Positions 11,280-22,390 of a stretch of DNA of 64,000 bases are shown here, piece after piece (the first letter of the stretch is position 1; each line of letters begins with the position of its first letter). The notes below the pieces were generated by a model. The model was given only the letters and a program-made list of their open reading frames with translations, was not told where the DNA came from and searched no databases. The translations under genes were made by a program, and so were the position numbers. The DNA is from Lycorma delicatula (taxonomy: Eukaryota > Arthropoda > Insecta > Hemiptera > Fulgoridae). The stretch is taken from assembly GCF_047948215.1 (NCBI RefSeq), contig NC_134467.1:36746520-36810519 (forward strand). Direction: 5' to 3'.

Positions 11280-11565
11280 AAGAATAAAGATAAGTAATGG
11301 ATGATCCATCCTCAGAGAAATCACACCTCAGGAAAAACCTACCTCACTTAGATTAAAACTTAATTTTTTGTAGCTAAAATCTCTTATGAAACTGCAGTAC
11401 TTTTACACAGGTGGAATCAATATATTACTGAACAATATACTTAATTAGCCAGTCTATACACTCTATAAGAAAAATAAGTTTTCCTTCGAAAATTACATAT
11501 ACCTGATAATAGAACGGGCTTTATAAATGGGCAATCTTGCCCATCCTCAGAACTACATATGGTTT
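11280..11565 (+). repeat. Dispersed repeat, copy 2 (pairs with 7985-8320)
   Basis: Same ordered blocks as 7985-8320, including TCCTCAGAGAAATCAC, TGCAGTACTTTTACAC and ATATATTACTGAACAA. The inner and flanking sequence differs, so this is a dispersed element rather than a segmental duplication of the locus. Confidence 0.5.
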
Positions 11566-13785
11566 GTGATAGTATCCAGCTGAATTATAAAACATTTTAC
11601 CAGATCTCTCCTGGCAATTAATATTTGTTTAATCGTTTTTTTTTTTTTTTTTTTACATTTTGAAGCAAAACAAATGTTGTATTTTAGTTGGATATACAAA
11701 ATTATCTAATTTAGTAGAATTGTTTTCCTATTCCAGGTTAAGATACCTTGATTTCCTGAAGAATAATTATTACAAAAAGGCTTGAGAAGGCCTTCGAAAC
11801 TAAACTCTAAGTTGTGTGTACCATATCACTCTTGATTTACCTATCCTGCATTTTTCCTAACCTTGATCCCATTTTCATTTTTTATGGGTTTGTCACAGCT
11901 CCCGTTTAGGTCATATTGAGAGTATTCTAATAAACTTCATGAGCCGAATGATGAATATTTTTTAAGTTTTCTCACGCCAGCTTTTGTTTTACTCTTCATA
12001 TTTTTCAGACTGCTAAACACCTTTCAACCGCACTCTCTCTTTCCAAATTCTCTTCTGTCTTACTCTTGTTCTGTCCCATGATTTTTTAACCTTTCCTAAA
12101 CAAATAATTTCTTTAGACAATACTTCCTCTTTCTGTTTATTCATATATCTAAACAAATTGTTATAAAATAAATGTATTTTATAACAATCTGTTTACACGT
12201 TATATATTAACTGATTATATATTTATCTTGATTTATTTTTAAAGCTTCTACTATAAGCACCGGTTTTCAAGGTTGCAATGGTACCGGAACGTAGTTCAGG
12301 TACTGATTTTTAGGGGAAATAAAAAATTGTTCTTTCACATAAAATTTGTTTTATTTTAACATTAAGTATACATTGTAATCATATAGGGTATTTCTTAATT
12401 AATAATTTCTTAAATGGTGTGTGACATTGCTACTTCCTAAACATATGATTCAATACCGTGCAACTTTTATGAGTCAGTGACCTGTTTAAATCTAGCAGGC
12501 AGACCATCATATCTAAAATCCCGGAATGTAGACGATATTCGAACCAGACCATCAAAAATTAATCACTTTGAAGGTTATGTCGTTGCTAATCGATTTGCTA
12601 AGTTTATGTAACTTTATAAACAAGTTATTGTTTTCAAATCTTTATTTATTTTTTCTAGGACTTGGTTAACTTCCTGATGCCATCCGATTTGTGTGGACGT
12701 ATCAACAACGAATAAAACATTTTATACTCAGATATTTCAACAATTAAATGTTAAGTTGTTCAAATGTTCATGTATAAAATTTTTTGGGTAGGTATTAAAA
12801 CTGTTTGATTTAATTTCTAACCCTTATTTCATTTTTATTTTTTATAGATATATTGTTAAAATATTACGGACCGATAAAAAATACAACCTAAATTATAAAA
12901 GTCAGACCCCACGAAAATGCTCCTTGTAAAATTAAAAAAAAAATCAATAAAAAGTCGTTAAAAATCTAATTCACGAAAAAAGTCAAACATTTAATATGAA
13001 AAAGATAAGTTTTGTTTCTTTTCTATGTAGACATCGAAATCAGTATGCATTTTACATAATATTGTCATGTAGCCACACGACTGTGGATTATATCATATTG
13101 CGACTGCTATAATACAAAATCAATCGTCAATACTAAAACATTTACACTTGCCCCCGTGCTGATTATAAGTTAATTAAATCATTTGTTAATCACTACATTT
13201 TAATTAAGGAGTTATTTAGATTCTGATATATATTTCTTCTCAAGCATAATTATATAATAAAATTTTTAATGATTGCTACTTGTTGAACTACAAGGAAATC
13301 GTTCTTACTGATTTTTATTTTTTTTATAAACAATAAAACTGAAAGGCCACAAGGGAATAAATAAATTAAAGCATGTTACTCTTTCTTTTCCAATAGAAAA
13401 ACTAATCTTTCAGATGTTTTCTTTTCTTATTTACTTCACCAATTTGTAATTTTATTTCGCCAAAGAGATTTATCCAAATTAAGAAATGTTAGAAATAAGA
13501 AATACATACACCTAAATAATTGTGCTTACGTAATATTCTTTATAACTCGATACTGATTTTATTTATTAGTTAAAGTTACTAATCCTGCTGAAAAATGAAT
13601 CACGTTATCTATTCTGTGACTAAATTTATTTGTTGTATTGGTATTTGTTATTGTGTTGTAATTATTTTACATAATGATGCTTATAATTTTTTTTTTAACG
13701 TAGGCTTTAAAAATTTATCTTATTTAAAACAGCTGGCATGACCAAAGGGTTTCATTGGTGATATAAATTATAATATGCTATTCTT
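11566..13785. other. AT-rich spacer, no recognisable gene
   Basis: Poly-T at 11637-11654. No ORF longer than 60 codons and no recognised repeat; one short GC-richer patch near 12265-12300. I see nothing to annotate. Confidence 0.4.
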
Positions 13786-13789
13786 ATTT

Positions 13790-14095
13790 TCTGATGTGTA
13801 CATTGCGATCTGTTCAACTAGTGAACAGTAAGCTACCATCCCATGCCCAATGAATCAGGATAATGTGTATGACATGTAAATGAGGTGTAGTCTTGTATAG
13901 ACTAAGGCCGACCATTCCTGATATGTATGGTTAATTGAACTCCCAACCATCAAAGTAAACCATTATAATATTAAAATTCGTATGAAAGTATCAATTTTTA
14001 CTAGGATTTGAACCTCACATCTTCGACTTCGAAAATCAGCTGTTAAAAAGTATGATATGCGACGATTTACCATTAGTGAACTCTAGTTTAGGTTA
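13790..14095 (-). mobile_element. SINE, family A head with alternative tail
   Basis: The right part is the reverse complement of a diverged family A head (AGGATTTGAACCTCACATC, AAATCAGCTG). The left end carries GTGTACATTGCGATCTGTTC, AACTAGTGAACAGTAAGC in place of the usual tail. The same tail is found at 33603 (minus) and about 310-360 (plus). Confidence 0.65.
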
Positions 14096-14635
14096 GTCTA
14101 GTGTGTGTGCGCACGCGTGTGTTAAGGAAATAAAAACAGGCTAAAATTGCAGTACGGTGCGCAAGCGTGCTGCCGGGTTAATTGTGTGTAATAACTCGAT
14201 AATTTATCAACGGAATTTTACAAATGAGAAGTCATTTGATTAAAATAAAATCTTTAAATTTCTAAATAAAATCCTTAATAAATTCTAAGTAAAAATTTTA
14301 TCAAACAATTAATTACAAAGATATTGAAGATTAAAAAATAGATTTAAAAAGATAGCCGGTATTTCAAAATTTTTGAAGTTGAAGTTTTCAAATTTTTTTT
14401 TATTTTGTAAATAAGACACTAGTTTTAGATTTGCCAACTTTAATTAAAATAGGTTTACCCGTTCCTGAAAAATAATTATTTTGTTGAAAATCACAAAATG
14501 GTGACCAGAAGGAAAACAAAACAGAACTTACGTCAATATGAACTTTTTTGTTCATTGTGATGTCCTTAATCGGTACCTGAAGTTCAGGGAATATGTCACA
14601 GAACACTGTGTATCTGTTAATCACTATATATACAT
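14096..14635 (-). mobile_element. Inverted-repeat element, half copy (same family as 45178-46560)
   Basis: Blocks shared with 46110-46560 in the same orientation: CAAGCGTGCTGCC, TTACAAAGATATTGAA, CACAAAATGGTGACCAGAAG, GAACTTTTTTGTTCATTGTG, TACCTGAAGTTCAGGGAATA. The 74-codon minus-strand ORF lies inside this repeat and matches the one at 46350-46547 only as repeat, so I do not treat it as a gene. Confidence 0.65.
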
Positions 14636-15190
14636 ATTTTGTACATAAACAATAACTTCAGCATTCTATGTAAATAATTACCAGGTATTCCTTTTACACC
14701 TCCCACAAAAGTGGTGAAGTTGGATTAAGTATAAACTTTAAATCTGAAGAAAAAAACAGTAAAAACTATCTTTTTAACCAATCATAAAAGGGTGAAATAG
14801 GATAAATGTGGATTCTCTAATTAATCACACTCAAAAATCAAGTTATGTATAACATTAATAGTGATGTAAGCACTTTTAATTAAATCTATCTGTTAGTTAC
14901 AATATCATTTCATTTATTACATGTTACAAGACATTACAACTGTTATAATAATCACTGATTTACTTGAATAGTGTGAAAGAGCTCTGGAATTTGATTTGTG
15001 GGATATTTAAATTATAATTTAAGATGTCAATGCATGATTACACTGATAAACAAAAAAAAAAATTTAATATTTCTCTAAGTGCGATACCATTTCTTGAATT
15101 GCTTTTTTGCATACATTACAGATCTAGATAGAATTTTTCTATCACCCTTAGTTTTAAATAAATTATGTTTCAAAAAAAATTAAGGGAAAA
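14636..15190. other. AT-rich spacer, nothing recognised
   Basis: No ORF of note and no recognised repeat. Confidence 0.4.
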
Positions 15191-15199
15191 TACAGTTAA

Positions 15200-16255
15200 A
15201 ACCTGTAAAATGTATAATTTTGCATGGCCATACCTATGTTAGAATGATTTTGCTGATGCTTTTCTTTTATAAATATCATCAGGCACATCTCGAATTAATG
15301 TCCAACAGTAATCAGCTAGCATATTGGTATTTCATTTCCTTTTACAGCGGCTTTCCATCATTGAAATGTCCTGGTGGAAATGGGTTCACCGTGTTAGTCA
15401 CTTACATCTCCAAAGGTTGTACGGGAAAAAATACAGATGTGAGTGGAAGAAATGTATTTTCAAATACATATTACATTCCATTGCTATATATGAAGTAAGA
15501 AGTTGATTAACAATATCGTGGTAATTGTCTGATTTTTATTTGCTGAGAAAACTTTTGCAAATGTCTTTAAATGAAACCCAAGTTTCACTTTTTACATTAT
15601 TTAACATTGACTTAAATAAATCATCTTTGATCAACTTTCTTATTTGAGGACCAACAAATATTTTTGTATTTTTTTTTTTTTTTAAGTAAATTCCAACCTT
15701 GCAGTCTTGATTCTAACTGATTTTTTGATAAATTTAAATCCCTAACCGAGTCATTTAATTCACCTTGTAATATAAGATGTGGCTTATTGGAAGATAATTC
15801 AAAATCATTGTTGTGTTCTTCAGTACTGCCTGATTCATACATTCACAGGTGGCTCAAGAACTGGAATAATTTCACTGTAAGGTACAGGCCTGATTGCAGA
15901 TTGCAATGAAGGATATTTTACAGTACGTTTAGATTTTTTAGTAATTCCAGACACATTTGTTAAACAAAAGTAACAATCTGTTACATGATCCTTTCGTTCA
16001 CGCCAAGCCATAGGTACAGCAAATGACAAAGCCTTCCATGTACCTTTCAGCCATCCTCTTAATATACAGAAAAAATTAGTGCATAATATATGAGGAGCCC
16101 ATGTCTTATCCTGATCAACAATTTACACTGAAAGTACAAATGATATGCTGTTTTAATTAAGCATGTAATATTTTTTCTACTTGATTTTACGGTAAACTCA
16201 GCACATTCATAACAAAAGGCATTCACATCATTTACACAATTTCGAGGCATTATGA
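15200..16255 (-). pseudogene. Decayed, internally deleted copy of an arthropod multicopy ORF family
   Basis: Minus-strand reading gives, in order: MPRNCVNDVNAFCYECAEF (from 16250; Cys-rich zinc-binding-like start), a part with CHLLYL..HVTDCYFCLTNVSGI (about 15990-15930), FELSSNKPHLILQGELND and LNLSKNQLESRLQGWNLL (15800-15690), a poly(A) run, then FVGPQIRKLIKDDLFKSML (about 15650-15600), MYLKIHFFHSH (about 15470) and MLADYCWTLIRDVPD (about 15310-15270). From memory these blocks occur in one long uncharacterised protein repeated in many arthropod genomes, with a large middle part between GWNLL and VGPQIRK missing here. Function unknown; probably mobile-element derived. Frameshifts and stops make it dead. 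Confidence 0.6.
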
Positions 16256-16259
16256 CACT

Positions 16260-17595
16260 GTACTGTTAACAACCTTAAGACAGTAGTAAGACTGAACAAA
16301 ATTTATTCATTCCTAAATCCAGTGCTTAATACAAACAACCAGCTGTATTTTCAGCTACATATTTTGACCCGCACAGACATGGATATGATGTCATAATATG
16401 TGACTATGATTTGATTTAATTCTTTGTCTAGTATTGTTTATTTATAGCTTACAAATTATGTTAACAAAGTTAAACAATAAAAAATAAGCTAACAAAATAC
16501 AATATAGGAGCTTAAAATGCTAACTGTATGTTAAAAAATGAAAAAACCATTAATTAAAATTTAAAAATTTTAAAAAACTGGGGGGGGTGAATGAAAGATT
16601 CTGAGTTCATATTAATTTTCAGCATAAAAAAACAGATTAAAGTCATATGTCGCATGTCAGGAAACAAAAATTATGTTTATCAGTGTTGTATTTAATAGTT
16701 TCAACAGATATATATTAGGTAGCAATAAAATTTAATAGAAAAACGATTAAAGTCTGCTTAACATGTGAAAATTTTATTAATAATTGTTGCAATTAACATA
16801 TGGAAATAATAAAATAATAATTAAAAATTAAATTAATATACCAATTAATTACTATTTAATTGCCGTAAAATAAAACACTTTTATTAAAATATCTTTTTTA
16901 TTAGTTTTCATGATTAATAAAATTAATATCTTAGAATATGGTTTATGAAATATTTTTGTAGTAAATTAACTATAATTTATTATAAAAATTAATACTATTA
17001 TATTATAAAAATAAAGAAAAATTTTTTTACTATATTTTTATTTATTTAATAAATTGACCAATGCGGGGTTCTACTTTAATTTGATCTTTTGGCATTTTGT
17101 CTGTTTTATGTGTTTATGGATGTTATGACAAAATGTGTTTTCAAATTTTTATAAAATTTTGAAGTACATTTCCTTGTTATTAAGTAGAAAAATACTCGTG
17201 TAACAATTTTTCCAATTAAAAATGGTAGCTAATTTTTACTTGAACAAAAGGATGATGAGATGGTTTGGAAGCGAAGTTTTCTTCCATCTCCAACATATCA
17301 TCTTCCTTCCATTCCTTAAAGGGGCTATTTCTGACATCACCCATTATTTGTAATCTGTCTCTCATTAGTTATACTTGACATTTTACTCCACCTTTAAACT
17401 TTACATCTGTGAGATCACTCTTCTACTATTGTACAGCATTGTACCTTTCTCAGTAGATTATTAAACTTATATTCTTATGTTAGCCTTTGTTGAATTTATT
17501 TTTTACCATTTTCTCCTTAGACACTTTATTTAAAAAAAAAAAATTAATTAATAACAAAAAAAATATGGGTATATGATATTAATAATTCTTTTTTA
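16260..17595. other. Very AT-rich spacer
   Basis: Long A/T-only stretches (for example 16790-17060), a G8 run at about 16581. No coding signal. Confidence 0.45.
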
Positions 17596-17730
17596 GGAAA
17601 TCTCAGGAATGGTCGGACTGAGACTGTACAAGACTATACTTTATTTACAGATATCCTCATTCATCCTCTGAAGCAACCTTACAGTGGTTCTGCAGGGTAA
17701 ATGTAAAAAGAGAGAGAGAGAGAGAGACTA
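17596..17730 (+). mobile_element. SINE tail fragment (family A) plus (GA)n
   Basis: AATCTCAGGAATGGTCGGAC, GAGACTGTACAAGACTATAC and CATTCATCCTCTGAAGCAA are the 3' half of family A; the 5' half is absent. A (GA)9 run at 17709-17728 follows the A-rich end. Confidence 0.75.
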
Positions 17731-17802
17731 AAAAGAGAGTCATCTGTCACTAACGTCCACTATTTCTGGAAACAGTACATATAACATTGCTGATGTAGAA
17801 GC

Positions 17803-18215
17803 AAGGGTGCACTCATAAGTTTTCCATTATCAGAACGTTTGATTTTATATTATAGCAGACTGCAAGAATATGGTCCAAAGCCAAAAGCGACTGACTATAT
17901 GACAATGTTATGAAAAATGCACATTCATTTCAATGTCTACATTGAAAAGAAGCAAAACTTAACTTTTTCATATCAAATGATTGAATTTTTTTTAAATTAA
18001 ATATTTAGTGAATAATTTTCTAGCTGTATACCTACAGATATCCAAAAGCAAGATCTTTTTTCATGTGGTATGATTTTTATAATTTAGGTTATATTTTTTA
18101 TCAGCTTAAATTAAAAAAAAAAATATATATGAAAAGACAATCTTTTATTTCTCCCAAAAAACCAGAACCCATTCTGATGCCAGAATGCACACCTGTGCAG
18201 TAGATTATTTTTGGC
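17803..18215. repeat. Dispersed repeat, copy 2 (pairs with 5095-5745)
   Basis: Begins GGGTGCACTCATAAGTTTTC (copy 1: GGGTGAACTCATAAATTTTC) and contains the shared TTGATTTTATATTATAGCAG and ACAGATATCCAAAAGCA blocks. It ends near CCAGAATGCACACCTGTGC. Non-coding. Confidence 0.6.
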
Positions 18216-18443
18216 ATTGATTAAAAATTAATTATTATCCACATCTCTTATTTTTACTTTCTCGGTTTGTGATATAACTGTATAAGGGAAAGTATTGTAC
18301 TCTGTCCAATTTGGGCATATGTTGTTTTTACCAGATCTTGATGTTTTGACACTTAAGAAACCCAAAAAACTGGATGGAAATTTTCCAGATATTTGTATAT
18401 ATGTGTATATGTTTGGTGTCTCACACCTTATATCTCCAAAACT

Positions 18444-18729
18444 TTCTTTTTCTGTTTAGCCTCTGGAACTACCATACGGTATTACTTCAGATGATGATAT
18501 GCATGAATGTAAATGAAATCTCTAGTCTTATACAGTTTCAGTTTGACCATTCCTGAGATGTGTAGTTAATTGAAATTCAATCACCAAAGAACACTGGAAT
18601 CCACGATCTAGTATTCAAATCTAGATAAAAATAACTGGCTTTACTAATAAGATTTGAACCGTAGAACTTTCAACTTCAAAATCAGCTGTTTTGTGATGAC
18701 GGAGTTCACCACTAGACCAATCTGGTGGA
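18444..18729 (-). mobile_element. tRNA-derived SINE, family A, full length with target-site duplication
   Basis: Reverse complement of family A. It is flanked by the perfect 16-bp repeat TTATATCTCCAAAACT at 18428-18443 and 18730-18745. The copy itself is moderately diverged although the duplication is intact. Confidence 0.9.
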
Positions 18730-18745
18730 TTATATCTCCAAAACT

Positions 18746-20100
18746 ACTGGACCGATTTTGACCAAACTTGGTCAGATACAAGGCTTTGATGCCATTAATT
18801 TTTCAACTTAAAAGGTCAAGTGGATGAGACTAGAGCAAGGTCACTGTCAGTATCTAAAGATTTCGCCTAATTTTTCTTAGACACATTTGTTAACAATTAA
18901 AAAATATTTGTAAAAAAAGTTTTTTTCAAAATCACCCCCCACCACAAGTGGCTAAGTGGGTTACTCCATCAGTAGTACCTACTGTCACCACAAGGAGAAC
19001 TAGTGTAGCACTGATGTTCAGCTGTTGTAGAAAAATAATATATTTAAATAAAATTATGAATATTTTAAATTAAGTTGTGTGTGTATACATCAGAAGTTAC
19101 ATAGCTTATTTAGATTACTTACATAGCTTACATCGATGTCTGTGTAAGCCATGTGACATCCTACAATTGTGTAGTCAGATTTTTTTATTTGATATTTCAA
19201 TTTTCACTTTTTAACTCAATTTAATTATAGGACTCGTTTGTTAATTCAATGTAAAGTAATCAACACCTAGTGTATACAGAAATACTAGTAATAATTTACA
19301 ATAATTCATTACCACTTACCACGATTTTTAATTTTATAATATTTGTTACTTTCATATTTTTATACAAATTATTTTTTAAAAATACTACAGATATGTTTGA
19401 TTGTTATTAAAACACTGTTAGTACCGCTTTCATTTAGAATTACACTGTTTTTAGTTATAGTATTGTATATAATCTACACATAAAATGTTTTTTCTTCATA
19501 AGATTTACTTCCAACATTATACTTTGATCGATATGATTATGTATTGACAAATTTGGACTCCTTATCCTTGATTTTTAGAGGATTCCTTATCTTTAAATTT
19601 TTTTAAAACTTAATACATTAACGATGAACCATACATTTCAAATACCTTACTGGAATTTGAACATAGAAACTTCCAGATAAAAATAAAAAAAGACTACCAC
19701 TCTACCATAGGAAATGATGAACTGAATTTTTTGTTTTTGTTACATTAAATTGTATTTTAAATAATTTTTAACCAGCAAATTGGAAATCAATTTTGAAAGG
19801 TATTCTCAAACAAAAATAAAACTTTTTTAGTAAAGATACTAAATTCCATTTATATTTCATAAAGATTTTTACTAATAATTATAGCAAAACACTTTCAACC
19901 TATCTCCTTAAACAAAAACAAGAATTAATTCCTTAACAAAAACAAAACATATGCAGTTGAATATATCTGTTTATAACTTTAAAAATTAGACTTTAATTTC
20001 TGAAAATTATGTTTAACATTTTTATTTTGTCTAAATATAAATTTATATATAAAATTGAGCTCAAATTTTAGCACGATATATAACCCGCATCAAAGATTGT
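18746..20100. other. AT-rich spacer with repeat traces
   Basis: ACTGGACCGATTTTGACCAA near 18753 resembles intergenic repeat debris. ACTGGAATTTGAACATAGAA with CTACCACTCTACCATAGGAA (19650-19710) is a decayed family B SINE, minus strand. No gene. Confidence 0.4.
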
Positions 20101-20383
20101 TTTTATCTATTTTTCGCATCAGTCACATACCCGCGACCGCGAGAAAACACTTTTTTTTAACGGTTGGTTGTGTACCAGTGACCGCGCCATCTGCTAGAAG
20201 CGAGGGGATCACTCGCCATACTAGTTAACGACAACCGCAGTCACATGTGAAACAATACCTGTTCCCAATTACATTGTTTATTAACAAAAAAAAACGTATC
20301 CACTTGCATCTGATTGAGATTATTATACAATCTGAATTAAATATTCACTTTAATCGAGGTACTTTTGTATGATCGTGTCGTGA

Positions 20384-21378
20384 TTGAGCTGCGCCTTTCA
20401 CCAAGCTCTGAATTTATTAGAAAACGACCAACAGCGGGATATATGTATTAATGACGCGTGCAACACTGCACATCCAAACCAAATTCGCGCATTATTCGCA
20501 ATTATATTGACCGCTTGCTTCCCTTCATCTCCCACAGAGTTATGTGAAAGATATCGATCGCATATGGCTGAGGATATTTTGCATAGAGTACGCCTAGAAA
20601 ATACCAATATGACCGTGGAATTTACAGAAGGCATTTACAACGAAGCATTGATAAATATTGAAGATATTTATCAAGTGCTTAGCTATTGCAAATAAAGTTC
20701 TTAGTCAATTGGGAATGCCAGCACCCATCCGAGCTGCGATTGCTTCATTTGATGTGGATTTACGCCGTGAACAGAGTTACAACATCGGTGATCTTCAGTC
20801 ATATGACCGATCAAACATTCCCAAATTAACGCGTGAACAGAAAGGCATTTATGATCGCATAATGCAAATGATAAATGACAGAGTTGGGGGGGGGGGGGGC
20901 TTCTTCTTGGATGCGCCAGGAGGAACTGGGAAAACATTGCTCATTAGATTGATTCTAGCAACGGTTCGATAAAAAAATGACAATTATCCTGTTGCTGAAT
21001 ATTAATCCGCCAAAACTCTGCAACGGCACGCGACTTGCAGTTAAGAAATTGATGAATAACGTAGTGGAAGCAACGATTTTAACGGGGCCTTTCAAAGGTG
21101 AAGATGTCCTCATTTCTTGAATACCCATAATCCCGACCGATACTCCATTTTAATTTAAAAGATTGCAATTCCCAATTCGATTGGCATTTGCAATTACAAT
21201 CGATAAAGCTCAAGGTCAATCTTTAGAATTGTGTGGTTTAGATTTAGATGCGGATTGCTTCTCACACGGGCAACTGTATGTTGCGTGTTCCCGAGTCTGC
21301 AAACCAAATAGCCTTTATATCTACGCAGACAGTGGAAAAACAAAAAATATTGTATATCCACAAGTATTGCAAAATTAA
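20384..21378 (+). pseudogene. Helitron Rep/helicase, C-terminal PIF1-type helicase part, broken
   Basis: Helitrons use a Rep/helicase protein for rolling-circle transposition. Segments in order: 20384-20690 (ACNTAHPNQIRALFAIILT, SPTELCERYRSHMAEDIL), frameshift near 20690, 20690-20972 (NKVLSQLGMPAP, LTREQKGIYDRIM, Walker A motif DAPGGTGKT), then a jump to 21000-21110 (helicase C-terminal, LCNGTRLAVK) and 21163-21378 (FPIRLAFAITIDKAQGQSLE, ...HGQLYVACSRV, the last PIF1-family motifs). The motifs between Walker A and LNINPPKLCNGTRL are deleted. A G-run at 20885-20899 just before the Walker A motif and two frameshifts also break it. Confidence 0.88.
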
Positions 21379-21379
21379 A

Positions 21380-21468
21380 CTTCTATGAAACGTATGCTTT
21401 GTTTTGTTTCTCATTTCTCATCCATGCAACCACAATGTGCCACAGCGAAGCGTGGCGGGTAGAGCTAG
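21380..21468 (+). mobile_element. Helitron 3' end with terminal hairpin
   Basis: The hairpin GCCAC (21439-21443) / GTGGC (21452-21456), with an 8-base loop, lies about 9 bases before CTAG at 21465-21468, followed by T. A GC hairpin followed by CTRR-T is the Helitron 3' signature, and it directly follows the helicase stop at 21376-21378. Confidence 0.8.
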
Positions 21469-21553
21469 TTCTCATATAAAAATGCAATTATATGTAATAC
21501 AAAATTATATTGTACTAGCAGACCCGGCAATGCTTCGCTATTACTATAAATAA

Positions 21554-21555
<2 letters not shown>

Positions 21556-21637
<82 letters not shown>

Positions 21638-21658
21638 TGAGAGAGAGAGAGAAAGAGA
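21556..21658. repeat. (AT)n(GA)n microsatellite
   Basis: AT run to about 21621, then GA run to 21658. It gives the spurious Tyr-Ile and Ser-Leu repeat ORFs on the minus strand. Confidence 0.97.
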
Positions 21659-21747
21659 AGGAACGAGAGAGTTTAAATGAACAAATTGAAAATTTGATAA
21701 AAAAATTAAAAAATTGAACTTCACAAATTTTACCTTTCACTTATTAT

Positions 21748-21850
21748 CCTTTCCCTTTTCCCTTTCCAACTTCAAAGGAAACTGGAAGAGGGGAAAGGGT
21801 CCCCTCTTCCAGTTTCCTTTTTCCCGTTTTCCCCTTTTCTCTTTCCACCT
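21748..21850. repeat. Inverted purine/pyrimidine repeat (hairpin)
   Basis: TTCCAACTTCAAAGGAAACT followed by GGAAGAGGGG is answered by CCCCTCTTCCAGTTTCCTTT: AGGAAACTGGAAGAGGGG and CCCCTCTTCCAGTTTCCT are perfect complements around AAAGGGT. The stem is 18 bp (about 21776-21793 and 21801-21818). Confidence 0.85.
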
Positions 21851-21925
21851 TTTTCCATTTGCCCGCGCGTAAATCGGTCCATTAGTTTTTTGGTCTTTAG
21901 CGGACATACATACGAACATGCCTTT

Positions 21926-21957
<32 letters not shown>

Positions 21958-21986
21958 AAAAAAGTCTGTTTGTATATTTGTTTCGT

Positions 21987-22258
21987 AAATATCTCGACAC
22001 CGGCCCCACCTAGCAGGTATAGTTTTTGCAAAAATATTTTTTTTCACGTAACTAACATTCATATTCTGAATATGAACCAAATCGGTCCTTAAATATAATT
22101 TTTCTAAATATCTCAACCCCAGCGTCATCTAGCGGGTTCAGTTTTTTGCAGAGATAATTCTTTCCATGTAAGTAACATGTATTCTGAATATGAGGTAAAT
22201 CGACCATAAATACAATTTTTCGAAATATCTCGACGCCAACGTCACCTAGCGGATCCAA
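21987..22258 (+). repeat. Tandem repeat, about 118-bp unit, 2.3 copies
   Basis: Units start at 21987, 22106 and 22223 with AAATATCTC(G/A)AC.CC..CG, followed by (C/T)ACCTAGC.GG.T, GTTTTTTGCA and CATATTCTGAATATGA. They lie inside the element at 21514-22390. Confidence 0.85.
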
Positions 22259-22390
22259 ACAAATTCAGAAACCTTACCTGGCATGCGTCCAACCATTCCC
22301 CAAAGTTTCATTGCTATCGGATGAATGGTTTAGGAACGCATAAGAGACATACAGACAGACAAACATTCATTTTTATATATAATTATATTA

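Larger units (their letters stand above)
21514..22390 (+). mobile_element. Unclassified non-autonomous element with internal tandem repeats
   Basis: Starts ACTAGCAGACCCGGCAATGC, has an AT/GA microsatellite, a pyrimidine/purine inverted stretch at 21748-21850, tandem units from 21987, and ends with CAAAGTTTCATTGCTATCGG, AGAGACATACAGACAGAC and ATTTTTATATATAATTATA. The ending is typical of dispersed insect repeats of LINE or Helitron origin; I cannot assign the class. Minus-strand ORFs here follow the tandem repeat and are not genes. Confidence 0.5.

Noticed and set aside
14400..14624. 74-codon minus ORF, also seen as a 65-codon ORF at 46350-46547
   Set aside because: The similarity is explained by both lying in copies of the same inverted-repeat element; the frame is not maintained in the left arm at 45180-45420.
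21737..22258. Minus-strand ORFs with repeated GVEIFRKI motif
   Set aside because: The repeat in the protein mirrors the 118-bp tandem DNA repeat; no family known and the frames overlap an AT microsatellite.
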